DNA of 19,724 nt from Bdellovibrio sp. (GTDB lineage: Bacteria > Myxococcota > SpSt-1050): assembly GCA_020725805.1 (NCBI GenBank), contig DYEF01000081.1, positions 1 to 19,724 of the forward strand, in the 5' to 3' direction. Below are positions 8,061 through 16,168 of the stretch, piece by piece. The notes under the pieces are model-generated. The model had not been told where the DNA came from and did no database searches. It saw only the letters and a program-made list of their open reading frames with translations. Every line of letters begins with the position of its first letter. Position 1 is the stretch's first letter. Made by a program: the position numbers and the translations under genes.

Positions 8061-8089
8061 TTGAAATACTATTCTTAAAGGTTTATAAT
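8061..8089 (+). promoter_or_regulatory. near-consensus sigma70 promoter for the EGF-like protein gene
   Basis: TTGAAA (8061-8066), a 17-base spacer, then a perfect TATAAT (8084-8089), 21 bases before the start codon. An AGGAG ribosome site follows at about 8099-8103. This is one of the best promoter matches in the window and suggests substantial constitutive expression. Confidence 0.72.
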
Positions 8090-8110
8090 AATCAGCAGAG
8101 GAGATGATTT

Positions 8111-9742
8111 ATGAAAATTGTCCCATCTTTATTAAAGATTATTATATTTGTTTACGTTGCTGCATTCATACATAAGGGATGCGGCGAGCAGAAAACGGAG
8201 GATAAGACAAATCCCTGTGATGGTGTTACCTGCAGCGGCAGGGGAGTCTGTGTGGTCAACAACAATGAACCTTCCTGTGTATGTAAGGAAGGGTATGAGA
8301 GTTCCGGACTTAAATGCATAAAGATATCATCTGATACGGGTGATGATTCGTTTTCTGATTCGGCAGACATTGAAGATACAGAGTCAGCAGATATTACGGA
8401 AAAAGATTCCGGCAATGAAGATATAAGGGATATTATTACCAGCGACCTTGGTGATACAGGGAAGACCTGCATTGATGAATGTAATACACCGGATTCGAGA
8501 ATCTGTGACGGAAATGACAGATTTAAGGTGTGCAAGGATTACAATTATGACGGTTGTTATGAGTGGGGTGAACCGCAGAAGTGCCCGAATAATTCAGTAT
8601 GCAAAGACGGTTTTTGTGACTGCGGGAATAATTTTCTGGACTGCAACGGCTCTTTTTACGACGGCTGTGAATCGAATATTATGGAAGATATCAATAATTG
8701 CGGGAAGTGCGAGAAGAGCTGTCTCGTGGATAATGCCTCTGTGAGATGCAATAAAGGGAAATGTGAACTGGCTGATTGTCTCCCGGGCTGGGGGAACTGT
8801 GATAAGGTTTTCGAGACAGGCTGTGAATCGAATTTATATTATGATGACAATAACTGTGGTTTTTGCGGAAACATATGCGGATTCCAGTCGGTATGCAATA
8901 TGGGAAAATGTGTATGTAATTACGGATTTGGCGACTGCAACGAAACTCAGTCTGACGGTTGTGAGACGAAAATACTAAGTGATAATAGTCATTGCGGAAA
9001 GTGCAACAATAAATGTGGCTTAAACTCGGTTTGCTCAAACGGAGAATGTGTCTGTAAGGACAACTGGGGGGATTGTAACAAGGATAAGACTGATGGTTGT
9101 GAGACAGATTTGCTTTCAAATAACAAACATTGCGGAGCGTGTAATTCAGTATGCGGACTGCATTCGTCCTGTAATCAGGGATTCTGCAAATGTGAACAAT
9201 ACTGGGGAAACTGCAATGATGATTTTTATGACGGCTGTGAGGTATATCTGTATAACGACAACAGCAACTGCGGGGAGTGTAGATTCAAATGCGGTCCGAA
9301 TGCTACCTGTGAATATGGTCAGTGCAAGTGCACCTACGGATGGGGAAACTGCAATGGTTTTTGGGATGATGGGTGCGAAAAAGATATCCTCCACGACAAT
9401 AACAACTGCGGCGAATGCTGGAAGAGCTGCGGATATAAGGCCTGGTGCAATAACGGACAATGTGTATGTGAATGGAATTTTGGCAATTGCAATGATAGCT
9501 GGAAGGACGGTTGTGAAACAGACCTGAATAATACAAATATACATTGCGGAAAGTGCTGGAATAATTGCGGACCAAATGCCTATTGCCAGAACGCACAATG
9601 CAAATGTAATGACTGTTATGCAGATTGTGATACATATCAGGGGTGTGAAACCGAAATATGTTATAACAATGCAAGGTGTGGTTCCTGTTACAAATCCTGT
9701 AATCCCGATGAATACTGCAGTTATAAACAGTGTGTGAAATAA
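8111..9742 (+). CDS. exported EGF-like/cysteine-repeat protein with 46-residue tandem units
   Basis: 543 residues. The N-terminal hydrophobic stretch (about 6-20) followed by HKGC24 suggests export, possibly as a lipoprotein, though the lipobox is poor. Next comes one EGF-like domain (Cys36, 41, 47, 56, 58, 69), then an Asp/Ser-rich linker (73-118), a transitional Cys-rich segment (120-226), and six exact 46-residue units starting at 227, 273, 319, 365, 411 and 457, with a shortened last unit from 503. Each unit follows (W/F)G(D/N)C....DGCE..L..(D/N)N..CG.C...CG....C..G.C.C, about eight cysteines each. Such proteins are typical of the surface or outer membrane in Myxococcota-like bacteria and depend on disulfide formation. 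Function is unknown; adhesion or calcium-dependent scaffolding are possibilities. AGGAG and a strong promoter precede it. Confidence 0.85.
   Translation: MKIVPSLLKIIIFVYVAAFIHKGCGEQKTEDKTNPCDGVTCSGRGVCVVNNNEPSCVCKEGYESSGLKCIKISSDTGDDSFSDSADIEDTESADITEKDSGNEDIRDIITSDLGDTGKTCIDECNTPDSRICDGNDRFKVCKDYNYDGCYEWGEPQKCPNNSVCKDGFCDCGNNFLDCNGSFYDGCESNIMEDINNCGKCEKSCLVDNASVRCNKGKCELADCLPGWGNCDKVFETGCESNLYYDDNNCGFCGNICGFQSVCNMGKCVCNYGFGDCNETQSDGCETKILSDNSHCGKCNNKCGLNSVCSNGECVCKDNWGDCNKDKTDGCETDLLSNNKHCGACNSVCGLHSSCNQGFCKCEQYWGNCNDDFYDGCEVYLYNDNSNCGECRFKCGPNATCEYGQCKCTYGWGNCNGFWDDGCEKDILHDNNNCGECWKSCGYKAWCNNGQCVCEWNFGNCNDSWKDGCETDLNNTNIHCGKCWNNCGPNAYCQNAQCKCNDCYADCDTYQGCETEICYNNARCGSCYKSCNPDEYCSYKQCVK
8789..9739 (+). 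repeat. 138-bp tandem coding repeats (46-residue cysteine units)
   Basis: Six consecutive units of exactly 138 bp start at about 8789, 8927, 9065, 9203, 9341 and 9479, with a shorter final one from about 9617. The proteins align without gaps, yet the DNA copies differ at many positions, so the array is old rather than freshly amplified. An upstream segment (about 8621-8786) is a more diverged, irregular copy. Confidence 0.85.
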
Positions 9743-9760
9743 GACTCATTATTTAGTCAA

Positions 9761-9818
9761 TAGTCCACAGTCGACAGACCACAGAAGAAGTCCACGGTCC
9801 ACAGACCATAGTCCACAG
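9761..9818. repeat. degenerate GTCCACAG/GTCGACAG short-repeat array
   Basis: GTCCACAG occurs at 9763-9770 and 9811-9818 with variants GTCCACGG and GTCCACAG back to back at 9790-9804, and a TCGACAG copy at 9771-9777, all in the same orientation. This resembles degenerate microsatellite-like intergenic filler, with no CRISPR-type constant repeat length. Confidence 0.65.
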
Positions 9819-9867
9819 ATTGCTAGTGCTGAAGGCTGAAGTGCTGAAGTCGATAGTACTACTAAAG

Positions 9868-9896
9868 TGGCTGAGTATCGAAATATATCGAAGCCA
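9868..9896. repeat. REP-like palindrome, copy 1
   Basis: Arms TGGCT (9868-9872) and AGCCA (9892-9896) enclose a core that begins TGAGTA and ends TATCGAA. The core matches copy 2 at 18 of 21 positions, while the arms differ but remain complementary. Confidence 0.55.
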
Positions 9897-9911
9897 TCAC
9901 TAAAATTGGAG

Positions 9912-9938
9912 ATTTCGGTACGGCTTCGCCTACTCAAT
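9912..9938. repeat. REP-like palindrome, copy 3 (inverted orientation)
   Basis: On the reverse strand this reads ATTGAGTAGG ... TACCGAAAT, sharing the TGAGTA...GAA...TA(T/C)CGAA pattern with the two forward copies. It has short ATT/AAT arms and an inner GGC-TTC-GCC hairpin (9922-9930). Confidence 0.45.
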
Positions 9939-9955
9939 GTTCTTTTAATATTAAG

Positions 9956-9986
9956 GTCGCTGAGTAATGAAATGTATCGAAGCGAC
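9956..9986. repeat. REP-like palindrome, copy 2
   Basis: Arms GTCGCT (9956-9961) and AGCGAC (9981-9986) are perfectly complementary over 6 bp and enclose a core beginning TGAGTA and ending TATCGAA. Compared with copy 1, one G-C pair in the stem has become C-G, a compensatory change. Confidence 0.55.
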
Positions 9987-10039
9987 AGTCCTCAGTTTAT
10001 AGTCTACACGATTTATCTGCAGTCTGTTCCCCTCAGATA

Positions 10040-10067
10040 TTGACAATCTGAATTAAACAAGTAATAT
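10040..10067 (+). promoter_or_regulatory. candidate promoter for the MscS-type channel gene
   Basis: A perfect TTGACA (10040-10045), a 16-base spacer, then TAATAT (10062-10067), 24 bases before the start codon. An AGGAG ribosome site lies between. Confidence 0.5.
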
Positions 10068-10091
10068 AGCCTTTTCTGGCAGGAGTGTTCT

Positions 10092-11132
10092 ATGAACTTT
10101 AATGAATATATTCATATCCTGATTCCGGCAATAATATTTGTAATCACATCTGCCACATTATTTGTGGTCAGATATATTCTGCTTAAGTATCTTAAGAAAC
10201 TCAGTGAAAAGACAGAGACAAAGGCAGACGATATTATTCTTGATTCATTCAGGACACCATCTTTTTACTGGGTAATAGCCATTTCGATTTATGTTACAAT
10301 CTCTTTTGCAAATATACCGCAGGAATACAGTCAGATATCAGTATATCTTACCAAGGCTGTCTATATAATAATTATTCTGTCTGTTACACTTGCTCTGGCC
10401 AATATGTCCGGCAGGCTTCTGAAGGATTATGTGCAGTCCTCAAATCTGAGTCTTCCGACCACCGGCCTTGCCTATACGATAGTAAAGGGTGTAATTATTC
10501 TGCTGGGCTTTTTAATAATTCTCAATTATCTCGGTATATCAATTACTCCGCTTATTACTGCTCTGGGTGTCGGTGGACTTGCTGTTGCCCTTGCCCTTCA
10601 GGATACACTTGCGAATCTCTTTGCCGGTGTTCATATAATGGTCGAGAAATCGATAAGAGTCGGTGATTTTATCAGGCTCGAGAACGGACTTGAGGGTTAT
10701 GTAGAGGATATCGGGTGGAGGACAACGAAGATAAAAATGCTCGCCAACAATATAGTTGTAATACCCAATAATAAACTTTCACAAAGTATTATTACGAATT
10801 ACTACCTACCGGAGAAGAGTATGGCTATCCTGATACCTGTGAGTGTCAGTTATAACAGCGATATCGATAAGGTCGAGAGGGTTCTTATGGAGGCCGGCAG
10901 GGAGATTGTCAGAAATTTCGATTTTATGAATAAAAATTTCGAGCCGCTTGTAAGACTGAATCCGGGATTTTCCCAGAGTTCTCTGGATTTCACTCTTATT
11001 ATATCTGTCAGCGAAGTAACTTCACAATTTGTCGCAATGCACGAAACAAGGAAACTGATTATCAGAAAATTCAGGGAAAATAATATCGAAATTCCATATC
11101 AGCAGACTGTTGTTCACCTCAGAAACAGCTGA
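10092..11132 (+). CDS. MscS-family mechanosensitive ion channel
   Basis: 346 residues. Opens under membrane tension to release solutes during osmotic downshock. Hydrophobic segments lie at about 9-32, 57-75, 86-106 and 128-146, followed by the Gly/Ala-rich pore helix (about 149-182: ITPLITALGVGGLAVALALQ, then DTLANLFAG), the beta domain with RVGDFIRLENGLEGYVEDIGWRTT (189-212) and VVIPNNKLS, and a C-terminal alpha/beta domain. With one or two helices more than E. coli MscS (286 residues) it resembles MscS-like/YnaI-type relatives. AGGAG stands 7-8 bases before the ATG. The gene ends 6 bases from the convergent downstream gene, leaving no room for a terminator. Specific paralog name not assigned. 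Confidence 0.92.
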   Translation: MNFNEYIHILIPAIIFVITSATLFVVRYILLKYLKKLSEKTETKADDIILDSFRTPSFYWVIAISIYVTISFANIPQEYSQISVYLTKAVYIIIILSVTLALANMSGRLLKDYVQSSNLSLPTTGLAYTIVKGVIILLGFLIILNYLGISITPLITALGVGGLAVALALQDTLANLFAGVHIMVEKSIRVGDFIRLENGLEGYVEDIGWRTTKIKMLANNIVVIPNNKLSQSIITNYYLPEKSMAILIPVSVSYNSDIDKVERVLMEAGREIVRNFDFMNKNFEPLVRLNPGFSQSSLDFTLIISVSEVTSQFVAMHETRKLIIRKFRENNIEIPYQQTVVHLRNS

Positions 11133-11138
11133 TATCCA

Positions 11139-11564
11139 TCATTCTGCTATAAAATCGAAAATGATTTCTGCCTTTTTTGGTTCGCATATAGAAGAGGTGC
11201 ATACCACAAAAGAGAGGTCTCCTTTTACCTGAAAACTGCCGCTTTTCTTAGGAGTAAGTCTGCCCGTAAAGACCGGTTTCTTTATATTCCTGTTTAAGAG
11301 GTCTTCTTTTGTATAAAGCTCCTTTTCAAATTCCACATCGGTATAACCTTCTTTGTCGAATCTGAGTTTTACAGGTGCCTCGACCTCCATTTCAAAACCG
11401 TCTGTCGGAATAATCTCTATTCTGAATTCAGCAGGACTGCCCGATTTAACCCGTTCGGTGATGGATTTCTTTATGATATAATGGTCAGGCGAGGTCAGTC
11501 TTTCACCGGATTTACAACAGATAAAAAGAAGAAGTATCAGTAATGCAAAATATCTCTTCTTCAT
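11139..11564 (-). CDS. small exported protein with DsbD N-terminal-like CxxxxC domain
   Basis: 141 residues. A signal-like segment LLILLLFICC (8-17) may be a lipoprotein signal, with Cys16 or Cys17 as the lipid site, although the lipobox is atypical. The rest looks like a beta-sandwich (EFRIEIIP, VKLRFDKEGY, TGRLTPKKSGSFQVKGDLSF) ending in VVCTSSICEPKKAEI with Cys122 and Cys127. That ending resembles the redox-active pair of the DsbD N-terminal domain (C-x5-C followed by P), which accepts electrons from the DsbD transmembrane part. The ATG overlaps the upstream oxidoreductase stop as ATGA, so translation is coupled. No transmembrane DsbD domain is encoded here. A redox role outside the cytoplasm is inferred. 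Confidence 0.65.
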   Translation of the reverse strand: MKKRYFALLILLLFICCKSGERLTSPDHYIIKKSITERVKSGSPAEFRIEIIPTDGFEMEVEAPVKLRFDKEGYTDVEFEKELYTKEDLLNRNIKKPVFTGRLTPKKSGSFQVKGDLSFVVCTSSICEPKKAEIIFDFIAE

Positions 11565-13603
11565 TTTCTAACCTCACAGAGTCTGTTGATTTCGGTTGCC
11601 GTATTATGTCCGTCTTTTATGGCATTTGTGATATTTGACGGCCTTCTGGCATCACCGATGACGAAATATCTGATGTCATCACGACCTTTAAGGATATTTT
11701 CGAGTTTGTTATTCGGCTTTGCCCCCATTGCCAGAACGACTGTATGTGCAGGGAAGAATTCCTCTTTGCCGTCTACCTCCGCATAAACCCCTTCCTTATC
11801 AATCCTGACAACCTTTGCCTTCGGGACAAATTTTACACCAAGTCTTTTGAGCGAAGATAGGATAATCCATCTCGTTGATTTACCGACGTCCCTGCCGAAT
11901 TTCTCATCCATATCGAGGATCGTTATTTTGCGTGTTGTCTGTGTTGCAAGCCTTTTGATTTCCTCGAGGGGCAGAGCCTCGTATTCTATCAAAAATTTCG
12001 TCATCTCAGGTGGCAGGGTATCGCTTGAGGCAATAAAATGTGCTGTATCGAGACCAACCCCGTTACCTCCGACTATTACAACCTCATTTCCGTAAGGTCT
12101 TCTCTTTGTGAGAACGAATCGGGCAAGTACTGAATTTTCGTTTATTGCGTAGGGGATATCCGGTATGAACTGAACCGAGCCTGTTGCAAGTATAATAAAA
12201 TCATAGTGATTTCTGTCCAGCTCATCCAGATCGAACCGTTTGTTAAGAAGGAGGTTTATACTCAGTTTTTCGATCATATACTGGTAGTATTTTACCAGCC
12301 TCCTGTAGTCGTCCTTTCCGGGGGCTGCACTTGCATCAATCAGCTGACCTCCGATATAACCGTTTTCCTCGTAGATAGTAACGGTGTGACCTGCCTTCGA
12401 GAGGTTTATTGCACACTCGAGACCTGCAACTCCGGCACCTATTACGGCAATATTTTTCGGGTCAATCTCACCGGTCTTCTCCTTTTGTCCCTCATTTCCG
12501 GCAAGCGGGTTTACAGTACACCCTACAGGAAGTCCGTTGAATACATTGTCGAGACATTCCTGATTGCAGGCAATACAGGGACGTATTTCGCTCTGTCTTT
12601 TGTGATAGACCTTGACCGGCATTTCCGGGTCTGCAATCAGTTGTCTGCCGAAATTGATAATGTCGGCATATCCGTGAGCAATCAGACTTTCTGCATCATC
12701 TATCTCATTTATTCTGTTCGAAAGAAAGACCGGAATTTTTACATTATCTTTTACCATTTTGGAGAGGAACCTGAAACCTGCCGGAGGAAGATGTCCTGTT
12801 ATCTGCGGTACCTGTGATTCGTGCCAGCCGCCGGTAACGTTGATGGCATCGACACCGCATTCTTCGTATAGTTTTGCGATTTCGACCATATCCTGAAAAC
12901 CGGAAGAGCCGGGCATAAAATCATATCCGCTCATTCTGATAATCAGGGGAAAATCCTTCCCCACGGCACTACGGGTATTTTCTATAACCATTCTAGCAAA
13001 TCTGAATCTGTTTTCGAAACTTCCCCCGAATCTGTCCGTCCTCTTGTTTGTAAGAGGGGAGAGAAACTGACATATCAGATAACCCGCAGAGGCAATAATC
13101 TCGACTCCGTCATAACCCGCCTTCTTTGCCCTGTTTGCCGCCTGTGCATAGGCATTTATAACCATCTCTATATCCTTTTCGGTCATCTCCTCAGGCATAA
13201 CCCCGGTGAGTCTGGAAGGAATAGGGGAGGGTGCCAGTACCCTCTTGCCGAAAAGGAATGAATGTGAATATCTGCCTGCGTGATATAACTGGGCAAATAC
13301 CTTCGTCTCGGTTTTGTGTATCTTCTCACAGAAACTTCTGTGGCTTTCGATTTTTGAATCATCCTCCAGACTTATCATAAGAGGACCTGCGCCGGTATCA
13401 TCAATGGCACAACCTCCTACAATAATCAGGCCTGTTTTGTTCTTTGCCCTCTCGTAGTAAAAATCCGTAACCTGCTGAGTTATGTTACCGTCAGGTGTCA
13501 TATTAAGATGGAGAGCGGGCATACTTATACGGTTCTTTAACTGACACCTGTTGATGAAAATGGGAGTCAGAAGAAGCTGGGATTTCGTAAGATAAAATGA
13601 CAT
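11561..13603 (-). CDS. FadH-type 2,4-dienoyl-CoA reductase / Old Yellow Enzyme oxidoreductase
   Basis: 680 residues, matching the FadH family (about 670). An FMN-binding TIM barrel (about 8-340) has SAGYLICQFLSPLTNKRTDRFGGS (172-195) and NVTGGWHES (255-263); by comparison with E. coli FadH, Tyr175 and His261 are the catalytic pair. Four cysteines for a 4Fe-4S cluster follow: Cys343, Cys346, Cys350 and Cys362 (CIACNQEC ... GCTVNP). The C-terminal FAD/NAD(P)H part has GAGVAGLE (389-396) and GGNGVGLD (512-519) nucleotide-binding loops. The enzyme would move hydride from NAD(P)H through FAD, Fe-S and FMN to an enoate or dienoyl-CoA. A GGAGG site 6 bases before ATG supports the start; a 9-bp dyad overlaps it. 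Exact substrate is not certain, as related trimethylamine-dehydrogenase-like enzymes share this architecture. Confidence 0.9.
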   Translation of the reverse strand: MSFYLTKSQLLLTPIFINRCQLKNRISMPALHLNMTPDGNITQQVTDFYYERAKNKTGLIIVGGCAIDDTGAGPLMISLEDDSKIESHRSFCEKIHKTETKVFAQLYHAGRYSHSFLFGKRVLAPSPIPSRLTGVMPEEMTEKDIEMVINAYAQAANRAKKAGYDGVEIIASAGYLICQFLSPLTNKRTDRFGGSFENRFRFARMVIENTRSAVGKDFPLIIRMSGYDFMPGSSGFQDMVEIAKLYEECGVDAINVTGGWHESQVPQITGHLPPAGFRFLSKMVKDNVKIPVFLSNRINEIDDAESLIAHGYADIINFGRQLIADPEMPVKVYHKRQSEIRPCIACNQECLDNVFNGLPVGCTVNPLAGNEGQKEKTGEIDPKNIAVIGAGVAGLECAINLSKAGHTVTIYEENGYIGGQLIDASAAPGKDDYRRLVKYYQYMIEKLSINLLLNKRFDLDELDRNHYDFIILATGSVQFIPDIPYAINENSVLARFVLTKRRPYGNEVVIVGGNGVGLDTAHFIASSDTLPPEMTKFLIEYEALPLEEIKRLATQTTRKITILDMDEKFGRDVGKSTRWIILSSLKRLGVKFVPKAKVVRIDKEGVYAEVDGKEEFFPAHTVVLAMGAKPNNKLENILKGRDDIRYFVIGDARRPSNITNAIKDGHNTATEINRLCEVRK

Positions 13604-13629
13604 AAATTACCTCCGACTGCGGTAATTTA
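13603..13629 (-). promoter_or_regulatory. 9-bp perfect dyad overlapping the ribosome site and start of the FadH-like gene
   Basis: TAAATTACC (13603-13611) and GGTAATTTA (13621-13629) are exact reverse complements around a 9-base centre. Read in the gene's direction, the centre plus stem contains GGAGGT, the ribosome site, and the last arm includes the first base of ATG. It may be a repressor operator or an RNA hairpin that hides the ribosome site. Confidence 0.6.
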
Positions 13630-14818
<1,189 letters not shown>

Positions 14819-14880
14819 TAAGGCTTTTATAAACGGAGGTTTATACGGTCATATTTCAGTGACAGCCAGAAGCCCTGAAA

Positions 14881-15684
14881 ATGTATAAAAAGTCTCTATA
14901 TGTTATTTTCATACTGATCCCGTTTCTGATGATAATGCTGTCGATTGTATATCAGAGCGAACCTATAATAATATCCTCAAAACTTCTTTCGGTCGTTTAT
15001 CCTGTCAAATCGCTGTATGTTAGTATTACTGACAGGATATCCGAGGTGGCCGATTTTTTGAAGTCACACAAAAAACTTGCAGAGGAAAACAGATTCCTTA
15101 AGGAAGAGACAAAAAGACTGAAGGTAAAAGAGAATATGTATGATTACTGTCAGAATGAAAATATACAGTTAAAGAAATTTCTCGATTACCGGTATGAGAC
15201 CGGCAGCAAGCTTGTATTAGTGAGGGTAATAGATTATGTCAGGAGTTATTCGAAGGATATAGTCGTCGTCGATGCAGGTGAGAATAAGGGCATAAAAAAG
15301 GGTATGTATGCAATAACCGATGCGGGTCTTGCCGGAAAGGTTATCGAGACATCTAATTCGTTTTCCCATATAAGACTTTTGTCGGACAGAAGGTCGCTTC
15401 TATCCGTTACGAGCATAAATAATCAGACCAGAGGAATAGTTCAGGGGGAGGGCAGACTGAATCAACGGCTTACAATGAAATATATACCTATGAGTTCGAA
15501 TGTCGAGCTGAACGACGTCGTAGTAACTTCACAGAGTATCGAGACATATTCTGTCCCGGGAATCCCGATAGGAATAATCAAGGATGTCAGACAGTTTTCG
15601 AAGGAGATGTTTCAGGAGGCATACATAATGCCTTTTGTAAAATTCGACAATATTGAATTTATGTTTATCATAACCGAGATGTGA
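14881..15684 (+). CDS. mreC: rod shape-determining protein MreC
   Basis: 267 residues: a cytoplasmic KK stub, one membrane helix (about 6-24), a coiled-coil-like segment with many Lys/Glu (about 57-100), then the two beta-barrel periplasmic halves, with VVVDAGENKGIKKGMYAITDAGLAGKV (128-154) and LLSDRRSLLSVTSINNQTRGIVQGEG (166-191) as the family hallmarks. It links MreB/MreD to PBP2 in the periplasm. The ribosome site before ATG is weak; an in-frame stop at 14860 prevents a longer start. A GGAGG at 14835-14839 lies too far upstream (about 40 bases) to serve this ATG. mreD starts 1 base after the stop. Confidence 0.93.
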   Translation: MYKKSLYVIFILIPFLMIMLSIVYQSEPIIISSKLLSVVYPVKSLYVSITDRISEVADFLKSHKKLAEENRFLKEETKRLKVKENMYDYCQNENIQLKKFLDYRYETGSKLVLVRVIDYVRSYSKDIVVVDAGENKGIKKGMYAITDAGLAGKVIETSNSFSHIRLLSDRRSLLSVTSINNQTRGIVQGEGRLNQRLTMKYIPMSSNVELNDVVVTSQSIETYSVPGIPIGIIKDVRQFSKEMFQEAYIMPFVKFDNIEFMFIITEM

Positions 15685-15685
15685 T

Positions 15686-16168
15686 ATGAGAGATGAACTG
15701 AGAATACCTTTATATTTCTTCGGTGCATACATACTCCTTAAAGTTCTGACTCTGATTTTTGGTGTTTCATACTATTATGCAGATGTCTTCATCCCGCTCA
15801 TCCCGTTTTTCGTACTTCTGGACAATTACGCCCTGCAGATTCTGCTTTTCGTAATTATGGGATTTGTATCGTCAGTGGTTTATTACGATGAGATGTTTGC
15901 AAATCTCTTAGGATACGGAATTTCACTGATACTTCTGCTGAACTTTTCAAAGAAATACAGTCTTATAAATCTCTTCAATTATCTAATCTCCGTTATTACC
16001 GCAAGTCTCATTGTATTTCTGGTGCAGATGCTTTCCTATTTTGCAAAGGACAAGATAATAGTATTTGCAGACCTCTATCAGTTTGTCTTTATTAACCTTT
16101 TTGCCGGAGTATTATATTATTATTCTTACCGAATCGCTGTATTCAGGAGCGCCGCCGACAGATGCTGA
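15686..16168 (+). CDS. mreD: rod shape-determining membrane protein MreD
   Basis: 160 residues, almost entirely hydrophobic, with about five membrane helices (about 9-25, 31-46, 50-66, 73-86, 94-118 and 127-150 include the hydrophobic runs). Sequence conservation in MreD is low, so the call rests on size, topology and position exactly between mreC and the PBP2 gene. It begins 1 base after the mreC stop (TGA T ATG) and its 3' end overlaps the PBP2 start by 7 bases, a pattern of tight translational coupling. The C-terminal AADRC follows directly on the last helix. Confidence 0.88.
   Translation: MRDELRIPLYFFGAYILLKVLTLIFGVSYYYADVFIPLIPFFVLLDNYALQILLFVIMGFVSSVVYYDEMFANLLGYGISLILLLNFSKKYSLINLFNYLISVITASLIVFLVQMLSYFAKDKIIVFADLYQFVFINLFAGVLYYYSYRIAVFRSAADRC

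Larger units (their letters stand above)
9743..10091. other. noncoding repeat-rich spacer before the MscS gene
   Basis: About 350 bases without a credible gene. It contains a GTCCAC-type array (9761-9818), three GCTGAAG heptamers (9828-9834, 9835-9841, 9843-9849), three related palindromes (9868-9986) and the promoter and ribosome site of the mechanosensitive channel gene. A 62-codon reverse frame (9749-9937) is made of these repeats and is not believed. Confidence 0.7.

Noticed and set aside
8691-9119. Reverse open frames within the cysteine-repeat gene (also 9146-9598 and 9303-9749)
   Set aside because: They mirror the 138-bp repeat of the forward gene and have no independent start signals.
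9761-9818. CRISPR-like short repeats
   Set aside because: Units are only 7-8 bases, contiguous and degenerate, with no constant spacers and no cas genes nearby.
9749-9937. 62-codon reverse open frame in the MscS upstream spacer
   Set aside because: Its translation is built from the GTCCACAG and GCTGAAG word repeats, giving LWSVD-type repeats with no family resemblance.
12206-12817. 203-codon forward open frame
   Set aside because: It is antisense to the FadH-like oxidoreductase, across its Fe-S and FAD-binding regions, and has no recognisable domain.
14819-14880. Possible short leader peptide between mreB and mreC (GTG at 14859)
   Set aside because: GGAGG at 14835 is too far from the GTG, and only about nine codons follow before a stop.
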